Shown here piece after piece: positions 45,518 to 54,580 of a stretch of DNA of 64,000 nucleotides; position 1 is the first letter of the stretch; every line of letters starts with the position of its first letter. The DNA is from Methanosarcina barkeri str. Wiesmoor (GTDB lineage: Archaea > Halobacteriota > Methanosarcinia > Methanosarcinales > Methanosarcinaceae): NCBI RefSeq assembly GCF_000969985.1, contig NZ_CP009526.1, forward strand, positions 1,736,001 to 1,800,000, given 5' to 3'. Made by a program: the position numbers and the translations under genes. The notes under the pieces are model-generated. The model made no database searches, was not told the origin of the DNA, and saw nothing but the letters and a program-made list of their open reading frames with translations.

Positions 45518-46996
45518 ATGAAAAAAGATACAAATAACGCCGGGTCACCCGCCAAAGTTCCGGAAATCTACAATACACCTGATGCTCCTGTTGTCGGTAC
45601 AGGTAAACAGGTCGTGCTTTTCATTGCGATACTTTCGGGATTTATTACCCCTTTTGATGGTTCGGCAGTAAATATTGCCCTGCCTGCGATTGGGGCCGAA
45701 TTTCACATGGATGCTATTGCTCTTTCCTGGGTTGCGACAGCTTACCTCCTTTCATCAGCATTGTTTCTTGTCCCTTTCGGAAAAATCGCAGACATCTATG
45801 GAAGAAAAAAAATTTTCCTCTATGGTATTACGCTCTTCAGCTTTTCGTCTTTAATTATGACCATGGCTTCTTCATCGGAAATGCTGATTGGAATACGGGT
45901 TATGCAGGGTATCGGGAGTGCAATGATTTTCGGGACAGGCGTCGCCATCGTTACCTCAGTCTTCCCGCCCGGTGAGCGTGGAAAAGCTCTTGGTACCTAT
46001 ATAACTGCAGTTTACATTGGGCTTTCTGTTGGTCCTTTACTCGGAGGCGCGATGACGCAGTATCTTGGCTGGAGGAGCATCTTCTTCGTAAATGTTCCTA
46101 TAGGCATTACAGCAATTCTCCTGATCTTATGGAAGATCAAAGGTGAATGGGCTGAGTGCAGAGGGGAGAAGTTCGACCTGACAGGATCAGTCATATACGG
46201 TGCATCGGTAGTTGCAGTAATGTACGGTTTTTCAGTTCTCCCGGACTTTAAAGGGGCTGCTCTCTTAGCTATGGGAACTCTTGGAGTAATTATTTTTGCT
46301 CTATATGAGATTAGAACACCTTCTCCCGTACTTGATATTAGTCTACTGACAAAAAACAGAATTTTTGCCTTTTCAAACCTATCTGCGCTAATCAATTACA
46401 GTGCTACTTACGCAGTGACCTTTCTTTTAAGCCTCGATCTTCAGTACACGAAAGGCTTTACTCCTGAACATGCCGGATTTATCCTGGTAGCACAGCCAGT
46501 TATCATGGCTATGGTTTCGCCAATTGCCGGCCGGCTCTCTGACAGGATTGAACCGCGGATTGTTGCGTCCGCAGGGATGGCATTTACTGCTCTTGGGCTC
46601 TTCCTTCTAATTTTCCTTACAGAAACAACTCCTATCTGGCACCTCATAATCACCCTGATTATTCTTGGTATAGGTTTTGGGCTTTTCTCGTCTCCAAACA
46701 CGAATGCAATCATGAGCTCCGTTGATAAAAGATTCTACGGCGTTGCATCGGGGATGAACGGGACTATGCGGCTCCTTGGGCAGATGCTGTCGATGGGTAT
46801 CGCAATGATGATCTTTGCAATTGTTATCGGTCCTGTAGAGATCACGCCTGAATATTACCCCCAGTTCGTTTTAAGCCTGCATTATGCTTTCACGCTGTTT
46901 ACAGCCTTCTGTATTCTTGGAATATTCGCATCTCTAGTGAGAGGAAAAAGGAGTCCTGTAGCTCACGCCAGTATTCCTGAAAAAGGCAAAAAATAA
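45518..46996 (+). CDS. MFS multidrug-type transporter, DHA2 (EmrB/QacA) family
   Basis: 492 residues from ATG 45518 (an in-frame GTG lies three codons earlier). About 14 TM helices. The N-terminal half has motifs LPAIGAEFHMDAIALSWVAT, AYLLSSALFLVPFGKIADIY with GRKKIFLYG (motif A), and AIVTSVFPPGERGKALG. Motif C-like AVYIGLSVGPLLGGAMTQYL and GWRSIFFVNVPIG are typical of DHA2 drug/proton antiporters. The second half (SPIAGRLSDRIEPRIVASAG) repeats the pattern. Exports lipophilic or cationic compounds by proton antiport; substrate not predictable. The gene just downstream encodes an iron-sulfur flavoprotein, 62 bases later on the same strand, possibly one operon. Confidence 0.9.
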   Translation: MKKDTNNAGSPAKVPEIYNTPDAPVVGTGKQVVLFIAILSGFITPFDGSAVNIALPAIGAEFHMDAIALSWVATAYLLSSALFLVPFGKIADIYGRKKIFLYGITLFSFSSLIMTMASSSEMLIGIRVMQGIGSAMIFGTGVAIVTSVFPPGERGKALGTYITAVYIGLSVGPLLGGAMTQYLGWRSIFFVNVPIGITAILLILWKIKGEWAECRGEKFDLTGSVIYGASVVAVMYGFSVLPDFKGAALLAMGTLGVIIFALYEIRTPSPVLDISLLTKNRIFAFSNLSALINYSATYAVTFLLSLDLQYTKGFTPEHAGFILVAQPVIMAMVSPIAGRLSDRIEPRIVASAGMAFTALGLFLLIFLTETTPIWHLIITLIILGIGFGLFSSPNTNAIMSSVDKRFYGVASGMNGTMRLLGQMLSMGIAMMIFAIVIGPVEITPEYYPQFVLSLHYAFTLFTAFCILGIFASLVRGKRSPVAHASIPEKGKK

Positions 46997-47058
46997 TACG
47001 TTAATCCTGTGTAATTTCATGTAATCGTTGTGTAAATTATTTAATCAAGGTGGTAATC

Positions 47059-47727
47059 GTGAAAGTTCTTGGAATTAACGCAAGTCCGAGAGGGAATGAA
47101 AGCAAGACTCTTCAACTTGTAAAATCTGTGCTCAAAGGTGCTGAATCCGAAGGTGCCAATGTCGAACTGATAGATCTCTACAAACTGCGCATAGAATACT
47201 GCACAGGTTGCGGAGCCTGTTATGCGACCGGGGAGTGCCCTCAAATCGATGACTTTGAGGAGCTTTTTAACAAAATTCTGAACTCCGATGGAATCGTTTT
47301 TGGTGCTCCGAATTATATTAACTCGGTCCCGGCCCCTATGAAAGCTTTTTTTGACCGGCTTTCGGATGCTATCCATTGCCAGATGCTGACGGGAAAGTTC
47401 GGGTGCTCCGTGTCCACAGCAGGGGGGAGCAAGGCAGATGTTGTTGTAGAATATATGAACAGTGTGCTCATGAATCTTGGCATTACTGTTGTCGGCGGCC
47501 TTGGTATTGCAGTTGGGATGTATCCTTCCGCACTCGAACAGGCTGCGGGAAATGCCGAAGAGCTTGGGAAAAAACTGGCAAAATCGATTCGTGGAGAAAT
47601 CAAATATCCAGATCAGGATGAAATGCATCGCCAGACAACAGAATATTTCTGCCAGCTTGTAAAATCTGATAAAGAGAGGTTTGCTCACGATTATGACTGG
47701 TATGTCCAGAAGGGCATGATAAAATAA
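47059..47727 (+). CDS. Iron-sulfur flavoprotein (Isf-like NADPH-dependent FMN reductase family)
   Basis: 222 residues from GTG 47059, favoured because aaggtgg lies 5 bases upstream; GTG 47050 is three codons earlier. Flavodoxin-like fold: VLGINASPRGNESKTLQLVK is the FMN phosphate loop, YCTGCGACYATGECPQIDDF is a compact C-x2-C-x2-C-x5-C cluster for a 4Fe-4S centre, and GIVFGAPNYINSVPAPMKAFFDR and GGSKADVVVEYMNS follow. Isf of Methanosarcina transfers electrons from ferredoxin to FMN and can reduce oxygen species; the role here is likely redox or oxidative-stress defence. Follows the MFS gene. Confidence 0.88.
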   Translation: MKVLGINASPRGNESKTLQLVKSVLKGAESEGANVELIDLYKLRIEYCTGCGACYATGECPQIDDFEELFNKILNSDGIVFGAPNYINSVPAPMKAFFDRLSDAIHCQMLTGKFGCSVSTAGGSKADVVVEYMNSVLMNLGITVVGGLGIAVGMYPSALEQAAGNAEELGKKLAKSIRGEIKYPDQDEMHRQTTEYFCQLVKSDKERFAHDYDWYVQKGMIK

Positions 47728-47794
47728 GATTTATCCGGAGATTCCGGGTAGTACAATTAGTCGTTTGGGGATGAATCTGCGAAGTAGTAGTAAC

Positions 47795-48960
47795 CTATAT
47801 TAGTAACCTATATTTGGCAGGTTAACGCAACTAGAGATCTATATTTTCATATTTCTCTCCCATTAGACTCAATATCTTCCAGTTAATCTCTTCCATATTT
47901 TGAATTTTTGACTTTTTTCCCTTTTTTCTGAGTTATAAGTTCTGTAATTCCCTGAAACTTGAAAAATGTCCATCTCATTGTCGGTTTTTTGTTGTTTTCC
48001 CTTTTTGATCTAGAACCGTTTCATTTTCTTCTTGTAATTTTATCCTTAATTTCCATTCTGCAATTGAATAAATCATTAAGCAGAGAACCATTATCATTGT
48101 CAACGCTTCAATTCTTGATTTATTCTTGAGATACACTTTCGATATGCTAAAGGTATCACTTTTCAAAAATCTAAATCCTTTTTCTACGTTATCCTGTCCT
48201 TTGTAATACTTCAGCATCTCTTCAGGAGAAAGGCTGATATCATTACTTGCAAGAATGAAAAGTCCCATTTTCTCCATTTTTTTAAAACAAAAGCATCATT
48301 AACCTTTATAATCCCATCAATCCTGTAATATGTTTAGAAGAAGTTCTCTCCTGCCAGCTTTTTAAAAGACTTTTCTGCTTTTTCAAGTTCTTTTTCAAGC
48401 TTTCTTCTGAGAGTTGCCTCTTTCTTTTCTTTCATTTTATGAGAGAGTAACACTTGATTGCTTCCAGAATTGTGCTTTTGTCTGAAGCATTCCCTGAATG
48501 TGTGTTCATGAAAAGTGGTATCCCATGCTGATTAACAATCAAGCTCAAAACAAATTGTTTGAGGTCCCAACTTCCGTTTTTGGGAATTCCAAAAGTAATA
48601 TCAATAGACTCAGTTTCTTCATCTTTATAATCGCCATAGACGCTGACACTCGTAGTGTCAGCGTGTAAACAATGGACAGGAATAAGTAGACAGGTAGACG
48701 AGCCATAATGTGAAGAGTGATTTATGTGAAGAGTGATTTCCGTCAACAGTTTTGCAGGACCATACTTTACGATTCCGTCAAGAGTCTCTCCGATAACGTA
48801 TTGATTCAGGTCTTCTCGTGTGACGCCTTCCCCAAAAAGTCTTTCTATAGAAATAGTCCTGAAAATCTCAGGAAAAAGGTACAGACGTTGCCCTCTAAAA
48901 CCAAGACCATTGAGTACCATGGCAAGGATGCAGATGGAGTGAGGAACCTTGTGATCTCGT
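47795..48960 (-). pseudogene. Decayed IS1634-family transposase
   Basis: N-terminal part: LIDEKLLKERDHKVPHSI, then AMVLNGLGFRGQRLYLFPEI (DUF4277-like) with a stop just upstream; HADTTSVSVYGDYKDEETES holds the first catalytic Asp. After about residue 160 the frame breaks; a short KEKKEATLRRKLEKELEK block follows. The C-terminal end is MGLFILASNDISLSPEEMLK with YYKGQDNVEKGFRFLKSD (catalytic Glu region) and MIMVLCLMIYSIAEW. Part of the middle is deleted. The same 3' end occurs at 12957-13345. The right side is cut by the 1254-bp IS at 49071. Confidence 0.85.
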
Positions 48961-49070
48961 TCTTTAAGCAGTTTCTCATCGATCAGTTAAAGGCAAACGA
49001 CATATTTATGGCAATTGTTCAGACAGCAAAGAAACTGGGGTAAGTGTATCTCAGTACATATGTGATAAAT

Positions 49071-50324
49071 AGTCCCCTCTTAATTTCTTCATTCAGAGAA
49101 GGCTTGCAATTCCTTCCTTTCATTAATACCGTAATTTACAGTTACCCCTACTAAAAGTACAGCTAAAGAACAGTACTTTTGGACAGAACTCCTTGTATAT
49201 CTGTGTAAATTCTCCATAGAGTATGCTTTCTTCGCTATTTTGAATACATCTTCTATGATTGACCTTACAGATCTGAGTTCTTTCCATTTGCTTATTAACT
49301 CTTTAAACTTTGCAATTATTTCTTTGTAGAATTTAATTTCTTTTTCAGTATTTCTTCTTAAATCAAATATTTTCAGAGGATATCTAAACATATTGAAAAG
49401 TTTCTTAAAATTACAGTTTTTCCTTGGAAAAATTAAAGGTACTACCTTAAAATTTCTTACAGATATAACGTAGTTTTCACAGGAATAGTACCCTCTATCA
49501 GCATAGATAACGTCACCTGCTTTTATTATTCTCTTTCTTTTAAGTTCTTTAAGTATTTCAGGATAAATTTTAGGTTCTGCTACATTTGCTTCATTAATCA
49601 GAAACGCTAAAGGTTTTAATGTTTGAGAATCAAGTGCAAGAGTAAGTTTCATACCAATGAAGAAACCTCTATGGGTTGAATGGCCCCACTTGTATTCTTT
49701 GTTTTTTAGGCTTTCTTTGGTAATCTTTTTAGCGTGCCAGTTCAGGTTAAGGTTTATGTCAGTACTATCAATAATAATGTCTCTTGATCCATTTTTTCCC
49801 TTAGGGCATAAATCATTCAATATTTCAAAAACAAAAGCAGTAAACTCTTGGGGTTCATACTTACTAAGAATGCCATAAACTTCCTTTTCAGTTGGTACTA
49901 AACTGATTTTTAAAAAGTTTCTCAAGATTTCTCTTTCTTTTAATTCCTTTATAGAATAAGAGATTTCACAAGAAAAAAACATGCTTAGAAGAACAATTTT
50001 TATAGTAGGTACTGATCTGTGGAGGGGCACAATGTCCCTCCTTGTAAGAGTTTGCTTACAGAATCTCAAATCAAAAACATTTAATATTTCGGACAACAAT
50101 TGCCATTTGAAATCTTCATTTAGTGGTATAAGTGGAGGTTTCGTAATAATCACCAGAGAAGGATTGAAAATCCTTCTCAATAAAATTTACGATTTTTTAT
50201 GACATTAATTAAAATTCAGACGAAAAATTGAATGTACTTTTTTGAGGGGAACTACTAATAACCTTAATTAATGGAACAAAGAAGTAATAACCTCTAGTTT
50301 GAGAGTGAGTTTAAGAGGACCCTA
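49071..50324 (-). mobile_element. IS copy 1, 1254 bp, DDE transposase element
   Basis: Ends agtcccctcttaa (left) and, inverted, agggtcctcttaa (right), imperfect terminal repeats. The sequence is nearly identical to copy 2 at 61150-62403 over all 1254 bp. No matching target duplication flanks this copy (gtgataaat versus atactaaaa). It sits against the IS1634 remnant, so its flank may have been rearranged. Confidence 0.9.
49089..50180 (-). CDS. IS4/IS5-type DDE transposase (copy 1)
   Basis: 363 residues, apparently full length. The DDE triad by motif: first Asp in DIIIDSTDINLNL, second Asp in GDVIYADRGYYS, Glu in SVRSIIEDVFKIAKKAYSM (E followed by K as in DDE_Tnp_1 proteins). The basic N-terminal half (LKEREILRNFLKISLVPTEK, VYGILSKYEPQEF) is the DNA-binding part. 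It differs from copy 2 by only a handful of residues (for example DIVPL/GIVPL, ISYSIKE/ISYAIKE, CPKGKN/CPKRKN). The exact IS family was not determined; cut-and-paste transposition in the nucleoid is expected. Confidence 0.9.
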   Translation of the reverse strand: MRRIFNPSLVIITKPPLIPLNEDFKWQLLSEILNVFDLRFCKQTLTRRDIVPLHRSVPTIKIVLLSMFFSCEISYSIKELKEREILRNFLKISLVPTEKEVYGILSKYEPQEFTAFVFEILNDLCPKGKNGSRDIIIDSTDINLNLNWHAKKITKESLKNKEYKWGHSTHRGFFIGMKLTLALDSQTLKPLAFLINEANVAEPKIYPEILKELKRKRIIKAGDVIYADRGYYSCENYVISVRNFKVVPLIFPRKNCNFKKLFNMFRYPLKIFDLRRNTEKEIKFYKEIIAKFKELISKWKELRSVRSIIEDVFKIAKKAYSMENLHRYTRSSVQKYCSLAVLLVGVTVNYGINERKELQAFSE

Positions 50325-50396
50325 ATACTAAAACGATGTGCAATTTACCAACGGAGTGGATAAATAACTTGATGCCAGTGTTGATGTGGTGATGGT

Positions 50397-50969
50397 ATGC
50401 AGGAGTTAACTATTGATAAAGCCAAAACAGCTCTTGTGGTCATAGACTTACAGAAAGGAATAGTCGCACAGCCAACAAAGCCTTATCTTGCACAGGAAGT
50501 TATAAAAAATGCCTCAAAGCTCGTAAATATATTTCGGAAAAACAATATGCCCGTATTCCTTGTGCATGTTCTAATAACAAAAGAAACGATGCTCAATGTC
50601 TTAAGCGACGAGTCATTCTCGGGTTCTTCAGCCCCGTCTCCTGACTGGTCTGAATTTGTGCCTGAAATGTCCCCTACCTCAAAGGATATTGTTATAGCCA
50701 AAAAGCAGTGGGGAGCATTTTACGGGACTGATCTGGAACTCCAGCTACGGCGGCGTGGAATGAACACGATTGTACTTTGTGGAATTTCGACTGACTATGG
50801 CGTTGAGAGTACAGCACGTTTTGCCTACGAGTATGGATTTCAACAAATTTTTGCTGAAGACGCTATGACCTCCAGGTCTGAGGAACAACATAATGCGGCT
50901 GTGAATTTCATATTTAAAAGAATTGGCAGGGTAAGAAAAACGGATGAAATCCTCAAAGCTCTCCAATGA
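50397..50969 (+). CDS. Isochorismatase-fold hydrolase lacking the nucleophilic Cys
   Basis: 190 residues. TALVVIDLQKGIVAQ carries the catalytic Asp of the family, and VIAKKQWGAFYGTDLELQLR carries the Lys. The third triad position, Cys in VATNxCVES of nicotinamidases and YcaC-type hydrolases, is Gly here (GISTDYGVESTARFA). Such Cys-less members are common, and their reaction is unknown. The fold is otherwise complete, ending EDAMTSRSEEQHNAAVNFIF. Start ATG 50397 preceded by gatggt. It sits just beyond the right end of IS copy 1, on the opposite strand from the IS transposase. Confidence 0.85.
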   Translation: MQELTIDKAKTALVVIDLQKGIVAQPTKPYLAQEVIKNASKLVNIFRKNNMPVFLVHVLITKETMLNVLSDESFSGSSAPSPDWSEFVPEMSPTSKDIVIAKKQWGAFYGTDLELQLRRRGMNTIVLCGISTDYGVESTARFAYEYGFQQIFAEDAMTSRSEEQHNAAVNFIFKRIGRVRKTDEILKALQ

Positions 50970-51000
50970 AGTTAAAAAACATTTAATCTTGTCATCTTAG

Positions 51001-51160
51001 TTTGGAGCTTATCACAATGTAAAGCTTATCTTAATTTGGAGCTTATCACAATGTAAAGCTGTCTTAATTTGGAGCTTATCACAATGTAAAGCTGTCTTAA
51101 TTTGGAGCTTATCACAATGTGAGGCTTATCTTAATTTGGAGCTTACCATAATGTGGAACT
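51001..51160. repeat. 33-34 bp tandem repeat, about 5 units
   Basis: Unit starting tttggagcttatcacaatgt, at 51001, 51035, 51068, 51101 and 51135. Contains the short dyad gctt...aagc. No spacers. Lies in the gap 50970-51263 between convergent genes. Confidence 0.95.
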
Positions 51161-51263
51161 AGAAAAGCAGGTGCCCACTTAAAAGGTGGTCAGAAGCTAT
51201 ATACATTTTCTGCGTAAGGTTTGTACTACAGCTTGGGCCAATAAAAAACACAATGAACTTCCT

Positions 51264-52001
51264 TTATGGTTTAGTTGCAGCCATTATGGCGAGGTTGCGG
51301 GATTTCCATAAGCAATCAACATGTCTAAATCCTGCTGCCTTCATGTCGTGAAATGTTTCCCAAATCGTTCCAGGTTTATCTCCCATTTTCTGGGAGTTTT
51401 CCAGCCGATTAAGCTTTAGTTCCTCAAAGGTCCATTCCTGTCCAAGCTTCTCCTTAAGCTGTATCATCAGAGAGAATATGCGATTATTAAACTCCCATTG
51501 ATCAATAGCTGGAGAGTCTTCCCTGAAAAGATCTCCGTTTATAAATAAACCCTGCTCTTTTAGAAGTTTGCGAATATCGGAATACAGTTTGATTCTGTTT
51601 TCAAACTCCACATGATGAATAGAAAAACAGGATACAACGGCATCAAATCCTCTATCTTCAGTTATATCCAGGATTCCTTGATTTAGATCACGTTTAACTA
51701 CAGTTATGTTTTTGTTATCTCTGAACCTTTCACTGCTTCGCCTTATCATCTCATCAGAGAAGTCAATCATGAGAACATCTGCTTGAAGCTTTAACTTCAA
51801 GATCTCAGCTGTCACATCGCCCAGCCCACATCCCAGGTCAATTATCTTGGGATCCATTGGCCCTAGGTCGATTGCCGCCTTTGAAATAATCGACAATATT
51901 TCTTTTCTTTCAGGTATGATTATATCAGCTGTTTGGGCATATTTTTCAGCAGCTTCTGGATGAGCCCATCCTTCTTTTTTCTCTTTTTCCATAGCCAGCA
52001 A
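51264..52001 (-). CDS. Class I SAM-dependent methyltransferase
   Basis: 245 residues from a TTG at 52001; ATG at 51992 (MEKEKKEGWAHPEAAEKYAQ) is an equally good start, with aaggag about 12 bases before it. SAM-binding motif I is KIIDLGCGLGDVTAEILKL, motif II VLMIDFSDEMIRRSSERF, then FDAVVSCFSIHHVEFENRIK as motif IV/post. The later part (LFINGDLFREDSPAIDQWEF) is of the UbiE/Methyltransf_25 type. Substrate not predictable; not related to the TIGR00027-type methyltransferases downstream. Minus strand, following the ArsP_2-type gene in the same direction with a 110-bp gap. Confidence 0.85.
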   Translation of the reverse strand: MLAMEKEKKEGWAHPEAAEKYAQTADIIIPERKEILSIISKAAIDLGPMDPKIIDLGCGLGDVTAEILKLKLQADVLMIDFSDEMIRRSSERFRDNKNITVVKRDLNQGILDITEDRGFDAVVSCFSIHHVEFENRIKLYSDIRKLLKEQGLFINGDLFREDSPAIDQWEFNNRIFSLMIQLKEKLGQEWTFEELKLNRLENSQKMGDKPGTIWETFHDMKAAGFRHVDCLWKSRNLAIMAATKP

Positions 52002-52111
52002 TATCTCCTTAATCAGTTATAAAGTCCAGCTGTAATATTATCGAGCTAATCTCTTATTGAGCTAATCTCAAAACTCAAAATACTTTTCTATAAAATTATT
52101 TTTGGATAAAC

Positions 52112-53044
52112 TCAATAAATAATATACTGAATAATATATCCCGCCGAGACACTTATACCAAAAAGTAGAAGCAATATAACCAACACATTTTTTTTGTATT
52201 TTTCCTCTTTAAACAGGACTAATAATCCTACACCGCCACTGGCGCAGAGCCCGGCAATCACTGAGCCATAAGCGATAACACCTTTGAGATACAACATTGT
52301 TATTGCGACAGAAGCAGCACAATTTGGAATAAGCCCAAATAACGCCACTAAAAACGGTTGGAAAACACTATGCATTAAAAACATTTTTTCAAAAGTTTCT
52401 TCACCCATTTGAGCGATAGCAAAACTTATTGCAAACGAAACACCAAAAATAAATATAAAAATTTTGACTGTATGGATTATGGGGTGAAAGATAATCTCTT
52501 TTGGATTAAATTCTGTTGATGAAGGACTTGTGCTGTGACCGCAACAAGCTTTTTCGTTCAGGATTGCTTCATGGTTATGATATTCATTGTCGGAACCTTC
52601 TGCATATGCCTTGAGATGGGCTAAAGTCTTTTTGTTTGATTCCTTAAAAGAGAAATCAACAGCATATCCACCAATTAGAGCGATAATAATTTTTGTTATT
52701 ATCAAAGGCACAATAATTTTAGCATTTTCTGGTTGAGATAGAATTACCGGAATTGCCTCGTCTGAAGTGGACAAATAAACAGCAAGCAAAGTACCAATAG
52801 TGATTAACCTTTGCGTGTATAGAGCCGAAGCAACAACGGATATGCCACACTGAGGAAAACTACCTGTCACCGCTCCTATAGCAGGACCAAGTACTCCAGC
52901 CTTTTGTATCGTTTCCCTGATATTGTTTGAATATTTATATTCAACTAACTCAATTCCAACAAAAATAATAAAAAGTAATGGAATCATTTTTGCGCTATCT
53001 GTTAAAGCGTCTAAGAAAATATCAAACAAATAAGCTGCTTCCAT
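52112..53044 (-). CDS. ArsP_2-type putative heavy-metal/manganese exporter
   Basis: 310 residues with about ten TM helices in two related halves. Motif GAVTGSFPQCGISVVASALY in the first half is mirrored by ALFGLIPNCAASVAITMLYL in the second, the hallmark (G-x-x-P-x-C) of the ArsP_2 (PF11449) family annotated as putative manganese or 10-TM heavy-metal exporter. A central cytosolic loop carries His/Cys (EYHNHEAILNEKACCGHSTS) that could bind metal. The TIGR-style opening LFDIFLDALTDSAKMIPLLF is typical. Upstream of the methyltransferase gene in the same direction; the two may be co-transcribed. Substrate inferred from family only. Confidence 0.82.
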   Translation of the reverse strand: MEAAYLFDIFLDALTDSAKMIPLLFIIFVGIELVEYKYSNNIRETIQKAGVLGPAIGAVTGSFPQCGISVVASALYTQRLITIGTLLAVYLSTSDEAIPVILSQPENAKIIVPLIITKIIIALIGGYAVDFSFKESNKKTLAHLKAYAEGSDNEYHNHEAILNEKACCGHSTSPSSTEFNPKEIIFHPIIHTVKIFIFIFGVSFAISFAIAQMGEETFEKMFLMHSVFQPFLVALFGLIPNCAASVAITMLYLKGVIAYGSVIAGLCASGGVGLLVLFKEEKYKKNVLVILLLLFGISVSAGYIIQYIIY

Positions 53045-53267
53045 CTAATGGCCTCTACTTCGATTTAGTTTACCATTTTTTGGGCTTCCTGGGTTTTCAC
53101 TCCACTAAATTTGGGAAGTATACCTCAGTAACCTTTCACACGTCATCGATTTTGCCAATAACTTATTATCTTAGTGACTCCTGTTCTGGAAGTTGCTTCA
53201 TCGATTCCTCAATACAATATCCAGTATCTAAACCCAGTATCTAAATCCCGTATCTAAACCGAATAAA

Positions 53268-53397
53268 GAGCCTATCCCAAAAGCCAGTTCGTTCTTAATC
53301 ATCAAGAATTTTCAGGATTGTTTTCATGATCAGAAACTTGATTGATTATTCGGAATACAGGATTTAGAGAAGCAATTTTGAGTTTTGGGATCAGCTC
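53268..53397. mobile_element. MITE copy B (130 bp)
   Basis: Starts gagcctatcccaaaag and ends gttttgggatcagctc; 130 bp; flanked by AAA on both sides (53265-53267 and 53398-53400). Its reverse complement aligns along its length with copy A. The rest of the gap 53045-53609 has no gene, only AT-rich DNA with cagtatctaaa(c/t)cc repeats near 53220-53260. Confidence 0.85.
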
Positions 53398-53609
53398 AAA
53401 GTATAATTTTTGTTGAATTTTCGTGTTTGATATTATTTTTATGCGACAACTATGCTGGTTAAGATAAACTCTTTCTAATGCAATGTTCTTGAGTCATTCT
53501 TTATTATATATTTATCATTTTATAAATGTATGCAATTTATGTGAAAATAAAGCTCTGTAACAATAAGGTTTATCCGCTATAAAAAAACATTATCGATTGG
53601 GGGAATTTT

Positions 53610-54119
53610 ATGGAAACAATGGACGCAATTTTAACCCGAAGAAGTATCCGAAAGTATTTGTCAGATCCGGTAAAACGGGATGTGATTGAGAATGTTTTAA
53701 AAGCCGGAATGAATGCACCGTCCGCAGGAGATGAACAGCCCTGGCATTTCATTATAATTGATCAACATAACCTGCTTGAGAAAATCTCAGAGGTACATCC
53801 ATATGCAAAAATGCTTAAGGGTACTCCCGCTGCAGTGCTTGTCTGCGTGGATCAGCACGCTCCAAAATTTAACGATTTCTGGATTCAGGACTGTTCGGCC
53901 GCAAGTCAAAATATGTTGCTTGCCGCCCACGATTTAGGGCTTGGTGCCGTCTGGATTGGGGTTTATCCTGTTGAAACGATGATTCAGGAACTCAGGAATT
54001 TGTTAAATATTCCAGCGCACGTGGCTCCGTTTTCGATAATTGCAATGGGTTATCCGGCAGAGGATAAGTCAGGCAGGATGAGATATGATACTTCCAGAAT
54101 ACATAGTAATTCCTGGTAA
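53610..54119 (+). CDS. Nitroreductase family protein
   Basis: 169 residues, the short form of the FMN nitroreductase fold: METMDAILTRRSIRKYLSDP (RRSIRxY FMN loop), AGMNAPSAGDEQPWHFIIID, DCSAASQNMLLAAHDLGLGA, VWIGVYPVE and APFSIIAMGYPAED. Complete for the family. It reduces nitro groups, quinones or related substrates with NAD(P)H or an archaeal donor; substrate unknown. The ribosome site gggggaattttatg fits the ATG at 53610. Monocistronic, with a promoter-like AT-rich stretch upstream. Confidence 0.92.
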   Translation: METMDAILTRRSIRKYLSDPVKRDVIENVLKAGMNAPSAGDEQPWHFIIIDQHNLLEKISEVHPYAKMLKGTPAAVLVCVDQHAPKFNDFWIQDCSAASQNMLLAAHDLGLGAVWIGVYPVETMIQELRNLLNIPAHVAPFSIIAMGYPAEDKSGRMRYDTSRIHSNSW

Positions 54120-54342
54120 ATTTCTTGAATCCGAATCCGAGTCCAGAATAATGCCTTATTTCAATCAGGCAGCCTTCCATCTAAGTTCCCGGAGGAAGGC
54201 GTGTTACTGAGAAGTATGATTTATACTGTTACTATTTTCACTGAAGCTTTCCTTTACTTTTTATTATTTATAGTTAAACTTTTTAATATTTGTCTCAGAT
54301 TATCTTTTGGAAACATTGTCCAATTAAAGAGGACAATTAAGT

Positions 54343-54570
54343 GCAAACTCAAGCGGTAATGTAAATTAATTACAAAAGCAAGTGGTATTGTAAATTAAGT
54401 GCAAACTCAAGTGGTAGTGTAAATTAATTACAAAAGCAAGTGGTATTGTAAATTAAGTGCAAACTCAAGTGGTAGTGTAAATTAATTACAAAAGCAAGTG
54501 GTAATGTAAATAAAGTGCAAAATTAAGCAGTAATGTAAATAAAGTGCAAAATTGAGCAATAGTGTAAAGA
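54343..54570. repeat. 58-bp tandem repeat, about 3 units plus degenerate tail
   Basis: Unit begins gcaaactcaagtggtagtgt, with starts at 54343, 54401 and 54459; shortened variants follow to 54570. It sits immediately upstream of the bactofilin-like gene and must overlap its promoter or leader. Confidence 0.95.
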
Positions 54571-54580
54571 GGGCTGGTTT

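Noticed and set aside
47041-47688. 215-codon minus-strand ORF
   Set aside because: Antisense to the iron-sulfur flavoprotein gene, which has clear family motifs and a ribosome site.
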